From: Lolium rigidum
Taxonomy: Eukaryota > Streptophyta > Magnoliopsida > Poales > Poaceae
DNA length: 64,000 nucleotides
Assembly (NCBI RefSeq): GCF_022539505.1
Contig: NC_061510.1
Span: 264,439,687 to 264,503,686, forward strand
Reading direction: 5' to 3'
The number at the start of each line of letters is the position of its first letter. Position 1 is the first letter of the stretch. Shown one piece after another: positions 9,430 through 20,323 of this stretch. Under the pieces are notes generated by a model that was given only the letters and a program-made list of their open reading frames with translations, was not told the DNA's origin and ran no database searches. Position numbers and translations under genes: made by a program.

Positions 9430-12400
9430 TGTCAACACCCGGATTTTTAAGTCCGGATGCCTATTATGCCATACATCGCAATCCCAGGAATATTATTGTT
9501 GCGAGACATAACAGTGGATATCATAAAGTCATCATTCATTACAAACCAGAGTCGTCTTACAAGGGTAGATCACATGATCCAATATTACAATACTAGTTGA
9601 TCTATTGATCAACGAACATCACAAATAGCGGAAGCGAAGTAGAAGTGGACTATCTAATCCACAGGCCAACGCTTGACGTCAGGAGTAGTCCTAGTTGTCG
9701 TAGACGTCTTGTGGTCTTTCGTCTTGATATTGGTGCTCTCCTTCATAGTCTGGCCATTTGAATAGTCAGGGACACAGCCGTGAGTACTTTAAAGTACTCG
9801 CAAACTAATACTAATGTAAGTACTTTCAATTCTAGTAATGGGGTGCTAAGCTCTAGTTTTATTTGCATAATGCCAATTTTAGTTCACCAGCATTTGATAA
9901 AAGACTCTTCATATGCTAACTAACTCAAGTAGGAACATTAGTGTCATTCCCACAACTCAGTTTTGATTCAATCCAAGTCACCATTCATTTCAACATTTTC
10001 AAGAAATATCTGACACCAGAAACTGTATGGCCTTTCCAACCGTCCGTAACCGTGGACACGGCTATTCGAATAGATTTACACTCTGCAGAGGTTGCACACT
10101 TGTGCCACAACATTTGATTACATCCGTCGGGGATAACCCAGAATCATCGTAACTCAGTACGTGGATCATCAACCATAACCTTTCACTTACAACCCTAGTA
10201 TAGGTACCTCTCCCCATGAGCTTGGCCTCCCATGAAGACCAACTGTCAACCTGGGAACTGCACAGGGCTTGGCCGTACATTCACCTCATTTCACATCATT
10301 TCTCATACAACGGAGGCAACCTCGGCATAACCCCTATGATGCTTGTTCAGAGGGAACCCATACTAAGATGCATAAACTTCCAGTTAAGCCCTACCCATAA
10401 TCAGGTATTGTGGGGGTACTCAAAAATTGGAAAGGTATCGCATCCAAACCAGTATCAGTTTTAATTAAAAATCCACCGTATCTTTCAAGTCATATTCACC
10501 TTCAAAAGATCTTTCAATAGAATGACTTCATCATTCCAAGGTTTTCAAAATTCATTTCAAACTCAAGAGTTCCCATCTCGAGTAGTCAATTTTATTTGTT
10601 AGCACTAGCAACTAGTCATGAGGGGTGCTACTTAACTCCTAAGCTCCTTTAGGCTAAGTTTGATACTCTTGCTCTACTCTATACTTAGACCAAAGTTAAC
10701 TATAAAAGTAAGATTTAAATAAACCAAGTAGAAGCTTGCAATGTAAAACTTGGGCTAGGATCATAGACATAAAGTAAAGTGGAGTGGTGCCTTGCTCAAG
10801 AGAGCTTTGCACTTGCAAGAATATTAGCTTGCCTTGGTTGGTGTACTGGTCAAAGTGGTCTTCCTCCTCTTGGTGGTAGACCTCCTCCTCCTGATACTCT
10901 TCGGTGCTAGCGTCTAAAAACGGATACGAAGTAACAATCACCAAACAAGGTTCAAGAGCTATACTAAGCACACACAATGGGTTCACACAACTATCCTAGC
11001 ATTCCACTCTTACTAGCATGTGAGTTGGCTTTGTTTTCTTCTTAAGAGAAAATAATTTCCTCTCATTACAATCATTACTTTAGGGTTTCTATTTAAGTCC
11101 TTGAGGAAATAATTTCCTCTCATTGAATATTGTTAAGATTTAATCTCCTCAAATGAATAACCTATGAATCCCTGTTGACCAAGGTCAACCCTTCCTAATC
11201 ATCATTTGATAAAATGATTTAAATGAGGTAGAGCACCTCATCCAATTTAGCACTACCATCATTATGATTTAATATCACCAACTAACCCAATATGAGATTA
11301 TGTAAACCATGGTCACTACCTCATATAAAGTTACTTGGGACAAGATTTAAATGAGGGCAAACACCTCATGGGATTTATTATATAGTTTTGGACAATATCA
11401 CTTGACTAGAAATAGCCATATAGTCCTTTATTTACTTTAGGCCATGATCACTCAAAGTAACCCTGCCATACTTTTGCATAATCAATTAAAGCATGTGAAA
11501 TGTGATTTATGAGAGTTGAAATCAACTCAATAGCATTTTTGGTTGATTTTTAGTAATTGTTTGAAGTTGTAAAAGTCTCTGACTTGTTATTTTTGTCACA
11601 TCTATTCTACAAAGAATTTCAATGTGAAACCAGTGTGGTTGTTTAGATAATTTCATAGGCTTTCCAAAGATATAAAGTTTGTTGAATTTTGGTGCAGTAG
11701 ACTTGAAACCATTTGAATTTGAATTGGACACCAGTTTGCATTTTTAAGGAATTGAATTAAAGCAGATTCAAATTATTGGGCTCGCGCGGGAAAATTAACA
11801 GGCCGAACGGGGGAGAGAGAAGTGGGCTGGCCCAGCAGTGCGTCTCGCACACGCGGGCCGTCTGACGGTGGGATCCACCTGTCAGCGGGTCATCCACGCC
11901 GAAGCGGTACGGGAGGATGCGGGCCGTTGGATTAAAAGGCGATCGGACGAGCGAGGCGCGTCGTCTTCTCTGGCGAGAAGGACTTCTGGGCGCGGCGAGG
12001 CTAGGGGGTCGACGGCGATCAGGGGCTCCGGCGATCAACGGCGTCGGTGCTGCTGGTCGTTGTTGACGACGGCGAGCTCAACGGTGGTCGTGGGAGCTCC
12101 GGGGATGGATTAAATCGTTGGCTTGATCTGCGGCGGCTCACGGGCGGCGATGGTGCAATTGGGCGGCGGTGGTGAGTAATGTGGAGCGGAGAGGGTGCGA
12201 GGAGAGGCAGAAGAGAGAGGGGAGTGGAATGGCGTGCTCAAATCGTCCAGGGACGTGCGTCTTTTATAGTGGCGCGAGGTGGCCGTGGGGTGCGGCAAGG
12301 TCGACGGTGGCGATGGCATTCCAGGGCGCCAAAGGGCAAGGCGACGGGCGCAGCAGCGTCCTGGTCTCCAAGCGGTTCTGGGGAGCATGCTGGCGAAGCT

Positions 12401-14170
12401 AGGCGGCGTCTACCCGTGTCGGGCGGGTGCGAGGCCGTGGTGGAAGGGCGGCGATGTTGTCGTCGGCGACAGCACGCGCGCGGGCAGGGGAGCTTGTCTG
12501 GCGGGCGGCTATCATCCAGTGGAGCTCGCTGGAGAAGGGAGAAGGCGAGAGGGGCCCGGGTCGACGGCGAACGTTGTCGCCCTGTGGCGTCCAGGGCGTG
12601 CCGATGCGCACCCTGGCGCGTCCTGGACGTCGTGGGCACGTCCCGTTCCCGGCGGTGCCGTGTCGTTCACCGACCAGGGCTGAGGTAGGCATGCTCAGTA
12701 GGGTGTGAGGGAGCAGGGGGACATGGTGGCAGGTGCTAGGGTTGAGAGAGAGAGGGAGAGAAGCAGGTGTGCATGCAAGGTGGCCGGCATGACATTGCCA
12801 TGGCCATGTTTGGCCTCTATCTAGGGTTCCTATGCATTGTTGAGATTGAGAGGGGACCAGGGGACAGGTAGAGCACAAGTGGTGGCATAGGGTTGGTCCA
12901 TACTATTTGGAATAGTGTTTTGGGGATTGATGCCTATTTGCAATTTCAAGTTTTTGCCAAATTTGTTCTATGCAATGTAGTTCCAAAATTTGAAAATAGG
13001 CTGGTTGTATTGGTTGCAAATGACCAGAGACACATATTGGTGGTGGTGATATTTCAAAATAAAAAGAAATGCAAAATTTGCTAAGTGGGGTGATGTTGAA
13101 ATGGTTAAAAAGTCCCAACTTTGCTTGAGCATAGTTTTTGATCCAAGATGAATTTGATATGGTGGTCTTTACAAAAGTTGTTCACCTTGATGTGTACTTG
13201 GACGAGGTGCAAAGATTTGGAAATGTTTGGTTTGAAAATCTTAAAATACAGAGGCTCAAAGTAGTGACCAGACTGAAATTGGCAGATTTGACCAACATTG
13301 CATGTGATCACAATTTGAGTTCAAATTTGATTTGATTTGAGTTTCTTTGATTCCAAAAGTGGTAATAAGTGTTTAGTAACATTCTACAAACAATGGCACA
13401 AGCCAAATTTGCCTAGGTCAAAGTTTTGCAAAATGTCCATAGGCACAAGTGTGTGTTGAGATGGATTTTTCCTATTTTTCTATTTTGGTTCAATTGATCC
13501 AATTGGGCATGTTGTGAGGATCTATTTAGGGTTAGATTGAGTTTGATAAGAGTTTCAAACCATTTGGGGAAAGTGTGGGTGCATAGGTCAAGAATTGGTA
13601 TTATGGCTAAGTGCCACATATGCCTCTATGCATATGTTTATTTTATTTTTGTTTCTCACTTGGATTTGTTGGTAAGTACTAGGTTAGGTTTGTTGAGGTA
13701 TTTCAAATCATCTACACAAGGTAGCCATGGCAAAATTTATTATTTGCAAATATAGCCATAGGCTTACATAGGCCTCTTTCTCATTTAGTATCATCTCTTT
13801 TTATTTTGTTTTTAATAGATGGTGCTAAGAGGGGTGAGGTTTAGGGTTTAGTGGGGTTTACAATGGTTCACCACCATTTACAAAAGTAAGAATGGTATTG
13901 GTCAAGATTTTCATATTAGGGCTATATGCCCACATATGTCTTTTTATTTTATTTTGGTTTCTCATATTTGATCCACTTTGTTTTGAGATGGTTAGGGTTT
14001 TAGGGTTTTGGAAGAATGTTCAATGTAACAAACAAAAAATCATGGAGATAACACAAGCATTAGGTATGAGCACTATGCATAGCACCCTATGTAAGAAAAG
14101 TTTTTGTTGGTTCTCATTTTTGGAAAAAGGAAATTCATTTTCTCTTTGTTTTACAATTTGGGATGTTACA
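9430..14170 (-). mobile_element. solo LTR (4.7 kb) of a Tekay/Del-type Gypsy family
   Basis: The insert starts TGTCAACACCCGGATTTTTA and ends GGGATGTTACA, with TTTTT on both sides (9425-9429 and 14171-14175) as a 5-bp target duplication; removing it rejoins the Copia pol frame. It has no coding domains, primer site or second LTR. Read on the minus strand it begins TGTAACATCCC, as LTRs of the Tekay/Del lineage do. Its right third matches 59682-61413, which borders a Tekay-type pol. A solo LTR formed by LTR-LTR recombination is the simplest reading. GC-rich frames at 11840-12710 are promoter/leader-like, not genes. Confidence 0.85.
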
Positions 14171-14175
14171 TTTTT

Positions 14176-16225
14176 GACGAGTCTGTGTTTCCGTATTCCA
14201 CTCCCGGTGTTGTCATTGACGTTTCTACACTTGCGCATGGCATAGCTTCCCCTTCCGATGAACCGGTTACGAGTGTCAATATGCGGAATTATGACATGTC
14301 ATATTTGTCTACTAATGCACCTGTCTGTGCGAGCTCTCCACCTGTGCAGGTTGCGCCCTCAACGTCACCAGCGATCGACGTCGCCGCTCCAGCTGGTGTG
14401 AGATCGACGTGCATGGCTGCACGCTTCCCGAAACATGCACGCCGACCGGGCCGTCGTCTTCGGATTCTCCCTCTCCCTCGCGGGAGCCTAGCGACGTGCC
14501 AGATGGGCCTCCGTCTCCCGGGGCCCATCCTCCTTGCCAGCCCGTGACGCCTCCTGCCGGCAGCACCGCCTCTCCGGCCGCGTCACGCTCGGCTGGTGCA
14601 CCTCCAGCTGATGCTTCGACCGCCACGCCGTCTGCCCCTGGACATGGCATGGTTACCCGTGCTCGTGATAACACCATACGTGACAAACACTATATGGATG
14701 GTACCATCCGCTATGATCCTCGTCGGCGTGCTTTTCTTGCGACACCGGTTTCTCATCGGGAGGCACTTGATGATACTGCATGGAGAGCCGCTATGTCTGA
14801 CGAGCTTTCTTCCCTACGTCAGACAAATACTTGGGTGTTGGTTCCTCGACCACCTGGAGTAAATATCGTCGGCAACAAGTGGATTTTTAAAACCAAGCAA
14901 CGTCCTGATGGCTCAGTTGATAAGTATAAAGCTCGTCTAGTTGCTCGCGGGATCACTCAGCAGCATGGCATCGATTATGGTGACACCTTCAGTCCAGTTG
15001 TTAAACCAGCCACTGTTCGTCTTGTGTTATCTTTGGCGGTCTCTCGAGGGTGGACTTTGCGGCAGATTGATGTCAGTAATGCGTTCCTTCATGGTTTCTT
15101 GTCTGAAGATGTCTACATGCAGCAATCCCCGGGGTTTGAGGATGCTCGGTACCCCTCTCATGTGTGCAAATTACAGCGAGCTCTATATGGTCTTAAGCAG
15201 TCTTCCCGAGCTTGGTATGCTCGTTTGAGTGCTCTACTCTCTCAGTTTGGTTTTATTCCCAGTAAGGCCGACACGTCACTGTTCATTTTCTCTCAGCATG
15301 GTGTTCAGGTGTATATGTTGGTGTATGTTGATGATATTGTCATCGCTGGCTCTACCCCTGCGGCTGTTAATGGTCTTGTTCGCTCTCTCTCAGCTAGTTT
15401 TCCCATCAAGGATCTTGGTACATTGGACTATTTTCTGGGCTTAGAGGCGACTTCCAATTCAGGGGGCAAGTATGCCATGGATTTGGTACATCGTGTTAGT
15501 CTGGAGAATTGCAAGTCTAGCACTACACCTATGGCAGTGACAGAACACCTTAGTCGAGAGTCAGGCACAACTTTGGGTACTGATGATTCGTTCAAGTACC
15601 ATAGTGTTGTTGGAGGTCTGCAGTATTTGACACTTACTCGTCCTGATATATCTTTTGTTGTTAACAAGGTGTGCCAGTTCCTTTCACAACCAACTGATGT
15701 TCATTGGGAAGCAGTGAAGCGCATTTTGAGGTATATTAAGGGAACTCTAGACAGAGGACTAAGGATACGCAGATCATCTTCTACTGGAGTTAGCTTTTCA
15801 CTGATGCTGACTGGGCAGGCTGTGTTGATGATCGTCGTTCCACTAGTGGCTTTGCTATCTTTGTTGGACCAAACCTTATTTCTTGGAGTTCAAAGAAGCA
15901 GCCTACTGTTTCGAGATCGAGTGCCGAAGCAGAATAAAAGGCATTAGAAAATGGAGCGGCTGAAGCTATATGGGTTGAGTCCCTACTCCGGGAGTTGGGA
16001 GTTTCTCAGCAGCGCATTCCCATCTTATGGTGTGATAATTTAGGAGCTACATACCTGACTGCGAATCCAGTTTCCATGCTCGGACAAAGCACATTGAGAT
16101 TGATTTCCATTTTATGCGTGAGCGTGTTGCTTCTGGTGCTTTTCAAGTCAGGTTCATCTCCACTCGTGATCAGCTGGCTGATGTGTTTACAAAACCAGCC
16201 ACTTGACAGGTACGAGACCATGTAA
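14176..16225 (+). pseudogene. pol: Copia reverse transcriptase and RNase H segment of pol
   Basis: Frames 14176-14400 and 14409-15947 continue the Copia pol. RT blocks include [58 protein letters not shown] and the catalytic YVDD (MLVYVDDIVIAGS). A short deletion removes part of the connection region (GGKYAMDLVHRVSLENCK). A frameshift near 15795 precedes RNase H, which is readable in other frames ([15 protein letters not shown] then stop, then ADVFTKPAT). The gene is dead, but nearly full length. Confidence 0.88.
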
Positions 16226-16270
16226 AGTCCAATCTGAATCTAGTATCTAGAAGTTCAGATTAAGGGGGAG

Positions 16271-16414
16271 TGTTAAGATAGGTCTAGTATATATCCTGTA
16301 TAGGAATACATCTGTGGTGTAGGTGTATGATTGTACCTTGTACCTTGTATGTTGATCATTATATAAAGGAGAGACAAGTGAGGGTTGTGCCCCACGAAAC
16401 CCTAAAACATAATT
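16271..16414 (+). repeat. 3' LTR of Copia element (144 bp)
   Basis: The LTR begins TGTTAAGATAGG directly after the purine tract TTAAGGGGGAG and ends CATAATT before the CTTGT duplication. It carries the TATA-like ATTATATAAAGGAG near 16357 and aligns with both halves of the 5' LTR. Confidence 0.92.
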
Positions 16415-17300
16415 CTTGTCTCGTCGTAGTCGTTGTCACTGGCAATTTTGTGAATTCCTACTCATCCTCATCTCGTAGTACTTGTTGTTGCCAGGCGAGC
16501 CGTCAGCAGCGTGGCTTTCTCGAGCAGGTCGACGACGTTATCACCCGGCTGCAATTCCTCATCATCCTCATCTCGTCGTAGTAGTCGCTGTCCCTGGCCG
16601 GGCAATCGGCCGGCAGTGTGGTCGTCCTCGGCCGACAGTATTGCACTCATTGTCGCTGGCCATGGCTATATGCTGGTGGGGTGTTGGTCATGTTCTTCCT
16701 AAAGCCTGCGCCGCCTCTAATAGTCGGTCGTCGCCTCACCTGACCATAACCATGATCGCCATACACTGAATATCACATATAAGGATTGACCACATAGATT
16801 GCTTGGCTCCGTCATCCCGGAACTAAGAAACATCCAACTCCAGTCAAGCGGCAACCTTCACCCGTTGATCACGAGCGGCCCGCTTCTGTACTACGTCATG
16901 ACGCCATGGTCGAGCTCCGTCGCCATCTCGGTGCGTTCCACATGTAGTTGAAACTCTGCAAGGAGTTGCCTGTCGTCGTCGCATCGTCCCCGAGGCTGTA
17001 CAAAAGATCACCAAGACTGATGACTTCATGATCTGGCCATGGAGCCCAGCGTGCGGGTGCTGGATACCGGCAGTTACGTGCATACGCGATGGAAGCTCGG
17101 ATCCAGATCACTGATTTTTTCTTGTGCATATATACACGCCTTCGGCCAGGAAAAAAACACGTCTCTCACGTATTGGACTCAATGCCAATTGCAAAGCATG
17201 ACCTCGAGCATGTACTCAATTGGACACGAACCCGATCAGGTGGCTTATGGTTCGTTAGATGGCATCCACGAGTCCAATTCGGTTACGTAGCTTTTCTTTT
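16415..17300. other. host DNA with repeated coding-like segment and broken minus-strand frames
   Basis: 16440-16660 contains two degenerate units related to the block left of the Copia element; the minus-strand frame 16650-16468 reads DEDDEELQPGDNVVDLLEKA then TLLTARLATTS. Further right, the minus-strand frame 17129-16896 reads WAPWPDHEVISLGDLLYSLG and WNAPRWRR, gene-like but unrecognised. Together these look like remnants of a minus-strand gene that was interrupted by the Copia element. No intact start, exon structure or family match can be seen. Confidence 0.35.
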
Positions 17301-17305
17301 CTGTT

Positions 17306-17683
17306 TCTATAAATCTTGACTGGGCAGGGCGGGGACCGATGGGGGAAACGAGCTATATTTTGGGACGCGCAACCCGTCCCTGTGAAAGTCCACCGTCCGA
17401 CCGCCGTCGTCTCCTCCGGCCACGTCGTCGCCGTCCTCTTCTCCGACTGCCGGAGTTCGGCCCGCCGCCCCCGTCTCCGTGGATTTCCTCTCCGGCCACG
17501 CCGCCTCCCGTCCGGCTGCGCCGCCCGCGCCGCTTCTGTCCGCTGCGCCGCCGTGCCGCCTGGGCCACCCCCGTCCGGCCGCGCCGTCCCCGTCCGGCTT
17601 CGTTTCTGCCCGCTGCGTTCTCGGTTCTGATTCGATCGGGAGTTAACCGATCTGATTCCGAAAAATAAAAATAAAAAAGACAG
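17306..17683 (+). promoter_or_regulatory. putative core promoter and GC-rich leader of the DUF6598-like gene
   Basis: A TATA box (TATAAAT at 17308-17314) lies about 370 bases upstream of the ATG at 17684. The following 17340-17640 is strongly GC-rich and pyrimidine-rich (CGCCGTC and CCGGC repeats), typical of grass 5' leaders, and the last bases before the ATG are A-rich, ending ACAG. That AG could be a splice acceptor, so the leader may contain an intron. Transcription start and splicing are inferred. Confidence 0.5.
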
Positions 17684-19351
17684 ATGTCTGTCTCATATAC
17701 ATCTGATAAGGATGATTGTTCAAATGTTCGTTCGCTTGTGGAGAAGGGGAAACAGCAAATAAATATGAAGATATATGAAGATCCAGTTATTCCCTCCCGT
17801 GACTTGGATATTCTGAGAAAGATAATTCAGAAGCCTCTTGTTCCACCAAGGGAAAAAAATTCATCAACCGTGATGGAGAATCTTTTAAGGAATCGTTTTG
17901 CTGATCATAAAGAGTATGATGAACCAGCAGATGGAAGTGGCAGCACACATCAGCAACAACCACGTGATGATGATGGTGATGAACCTGCTAATGGCGGTAA
18001 TGGTGGTGACGATCAACCAGCAGATGAAAGTGACAGAACACATCAGCAGCAACCACGTGATGATGGTGATGAACCAGAGGGCAGTAGACAACAGCCACCC
18101 CAGGGCAGCAGCCAACGGTCACCACATGAAAGTTGCCAGCAGCAACCACATGATGCCACATGTAGTTTAAGCTCTACAAGGCATTACCGTGACAGCTTAC
18201 CATCACCTTCACAGGGGCTGCTGGACTTTGTACCTTATGATCTATACATTCGGAAGCCCATGGCAAATTATCATGCATCCAAGCCATGCTGGAGTGTGGC
18301 AGGTGAGAATCAGACCAGTGATGATGATTATTGGTTGTTTGGTACTGTCCTCTTCCATTGGCGTTTGAGCAGCTACTCTGTTTGCTCGCCATCTCGGGGA
18401 TTAAATGATCTTATCCAACCGAGGCTGAACAACAGACGTATTCTCCACAAAGTTCGCAGACGTTGGTACACCAGTATTGAAAAATCAGTAAACACCAGAT
18501 TTACAATACCACCTGGCACGGTGAGCTGTGCGCGCTTTACAGGTAGTTGTGTTGAGGACTTGACTAATAGTCTTGTTGAGATATCTGAGGTTTCTGCCAA
18601 CTTCCCATTTGTTGGTACCATTTTGGTTTGTGATGAGAATTCAAGCAAAACCGTCTACTACAAAGATGATTGGAATAAAGCTCACAGTGACTTCATTTCA
18701 AGAAAAAACAAGTGGATATCATCAAAAGAAAATTCAGCATGGGACTTCAAGGACAAACTTGAGTTGACCGGGCCATCTCGCGCCACAATAGCAGATGGCA
18801 GCTTTGTTATCAAAGCTTGTATCCCTGCAACAAAGAGGAAGGCTAGGGAGATATGTCAAATTGTCTGCAACGCTGGTGACTCTAGAATGTACAATAAGGT
18901 GAAGACTTACACCATGAAATCCGACAGAGGTTGTATCTTTGTGACCTGCGCAGTGCTGCCTAAGGCTCTGCAAGCTTCTGTCATTGTCAAATTTGATTCA
19001 GCCAAATGTTATCCGAGTGCCAAAGTTTATGGCCACATCACTGCGAGCATTGACAAATTTGGCATCACCAGCACATTGTTCTGTAAGGATGCGAAGGAGG
19101 CAGTGCCGATGGGGGACTTCTTGGGAGAAGGACATGACAAAATCAGGAGATTTCCGTTAACAAGATCTGTGTTGGCTGTACCATTCGGGGAAATGCTCCA
19201 CATTGTGGGGACGGTGTACATACGTGGTGATGATGTACCGATGCATATCGACGCTAGTGTCCACATCTTCTTTGAGGAAGCATATTCGAATTTCGTCACG
19301 AGTCCTCGATGCTTAAGCAATGTTATGGTGTCGCTTCGTCCAGTATTCTAA
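17684..19351 (+). CDS. DUF6598-like grass protein, 555 aa
   Basis: Longest cellular-looking ORF in the window, single exon with a TAA stop. Residues 1-75 are basic and mixed. 78-160 is a low-complexity Q/D/E/P-rich region containing duplicated units (THQQQPRDD, GDEP). 180-550 is a folded region with DFVPYDLYIRKP, DDYWLFGTVLFHW, the motif LELTGPSRA (359-367) and FEEAYSNF near the end. The FGTV...LTGPxRA spacing resembles the DUF6598 domain found mainly in grasses, whose function is unknown. No signal peptide or membrane segment is evident. It lies between transposons with a TATA box upstream, and lacks the frame damage of its neighbours, so it may be a live gene. The family call is from memory of motif layout. 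Confidence 0.6.
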   Translation: MSVSYTSDKDDCSNVRSLVEKGKQQINMKIYEDPVIPSRDLDILRKIIQKPLVPPREKNSSTVMENLLRNRFADHKEYDEPADGSGSTHQQQPRDDDGDEPANGGNGGDDQPADESDRTHQQQPRDDGDEPEGSRQQPPQGSSQRSPHESCQQQPHDATCSLSSTRHYRDSLPSPSQGLLDFVPYDLYIRKPMANYHASKPCWSVAGENQTSDDDYWLFGTVLFHWRLSSYSVCSPSRGLNDLIQPRLNNRRILHKVRRRWYTSIEKSVNTRFTIPPGTVSCARFTGSCVEDLTNSLVEISEVSANFPFVGTILVCDENSSKTVYYKDDWNKAHSDFISRKNKWISSKENSAWDFKDKLELTGPSRATIADGSFVIKACIPATKRKAREICQIVCNAGDSRMYNKVKTYTMKSDRGCIFVTCAVLPKALQASVIVKFDSAKCYPSAKVYGHITASIDKFGITSTLFCKDAKEAVPMGDFLGEGHDKIRRFPLTRSVLAVPFGEMLHIVGTVYIRGDDVPMHIDASVHIFFEEAYSNFVTSPRCLSNVMVSLRPVF

Positions 19352-19551
19352 TATACAACTGAGGAATTCCCAAGCTTGCATTTTTACTTACTCTGATCCA
19401 GGCACAACTGAGTGCAGCGTGATGGATTGAACTGTGAAACAAAATGGATGGACAAAAGCAATTTGATTTGGCCTGATTGTGCTAGGCATGTATGGGAGAG
19501 GCTGAGATATGGTCTAGTCCGGGCATAGTAAGCTCTACCTATTCACCATCA
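19352..19551. other. 3' flank of the DUF6598-like gene
   Basis: About 200 bases of AT-rich sequence follow the stop codon up to the Helitron end. I see no classic AATAAA here. The 3' UTR may end within this stretch or run into the Helitron. Confidence 0.4.
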
Positions 19552-19579
19552 CTAGATTTAGATGTGCGCCTTGGCGCAC
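19552..19579 (-). mobile_element. Helitron 3' terminus (minus strand); element body extends to the right
   Basis: On the minus strand the sequence reads GTGCGCCAAGGCGCAC, eight bases, then CTAG followed by T. The palindrome has a 7-bp perfect stem with a 2-base loop (19564-19579), and CTAG is at 19552-19555. A hairpin about 8-12 bases before CTRR with a following T is the standard Helitron 3' end. The 5' TC end was not found with confidence; it should lie at higher coordinates, possibly beyond the Copia element at 22970-28085 (one A|TC candidate is near 28450). Confidence 0.65.
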
Positions 19580-20213
19580 GAACCCGTGAAGCTCTTTCCA
19601 ATATTTATTTTATGTAAGCCTACGGTTTTACAGAAGTTTCAGTTGAATTAAATGACAAACATAGTAACAAATTTAGAGTCACGCCTTGGCGCACAACCCC
19701 ATCTTTCGGATTGATGAATATTTTGTAAAACGCTTTATATAATACCTTCAGAGGACAACAAGGCAGCAACATTAACATGATTGCCGGAACCAACGCAAAA
19801 CTGCACATATTAGTCTAACCGACCAGATAACACATTGTGTTTGCAAAAGTGATCAAACAACAAAATCGAATAGAATATAAACAACCGCATGGTAGAATGC
19901 ACAACAAATTTATAGATACAATCTTGGTTTAACTTTAGGAATGTTTGACTGGACGCATCAGGTACTCGTTTTTATCTTCAGGCTCTTTAAGTTGAGCTCT
20001 GTAGAAATCTCTGATGACCGTGTAGGTTGTTTCTTCAATGCATGTGCTATTTCATAATCTGTAGATTGGATTCCAGACACTTTCTAGCATCTTCCAGCAG
20101 CAATGTAGTCTTCAAACTAAAATAAAAGAAGGGGCGAGAACACTTTCATTAGGAAGATTAGAAACATCATGATGTTTTTACCAAGGTCTTTGCATACTCA
20201 TATTTTCATTACA

Positions 20214-20323
20214 AAGTAAACATGTGGTCCAGAGAAAATAATTCAATTTATGTAAATCATCATTGAGTAAGTAAACATGTGGTACAGAGAAAATAATTCA
20301 ATCGATGTAAATCATCACTGAGT
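20214..20323. repeat. 55-bp tandem duplication
   Basis: Two adjacent 55-bp units begin AAGTAAACATGTGGT and end CACTGAGT or CATTGAGT (20214-20268 and 20269-20323). They differ at only a few positions, so the duplication is recent. Confidence 0.92.

Larger units (their letters stand above)
6427..16414 (+). mobile_element. Ty1/Copia retrotransposon with two nested insertions
   Basis: Complete element bounded by LTRs starting TGTTAAGATAGG and ending CATAATT and flanked by the 5-bp target duplication CTTGT (6422-6426 and 16415-16419). A primer binding site TGGTATCAGAGCC (7108-7120) follows the 5' LTR, and a purine tract AAGGGGGAG precedes the 3' LTR. Gene order gag, protease, integrase, RT, RNase H is that of Copia. 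Without the LINE (6446-6987) and the solo LTR (9430-14170) it would be about 4.7 kb. Coding parts are decayed by stops and frameshifts. Confidence 0.92.

Noticed and set aside
11838..12878. Long overlapping ORFs on both strands
   Set aside because: They lie in the GC-rich part of the Tekay-type LTR, are open in several frames at once because of composition, and the equivalent region at 59670-60540 does not conserve any one frame.
17316..17668. Upstream ORFs of about 100 codons before the DUF6598-like gene
   Set aside because: Arginine/proline-rich composition in overlapping frames is typical of GC-rich 5' leaders; kept as leader rather than as a gene, although a first exon cannot be excluded.
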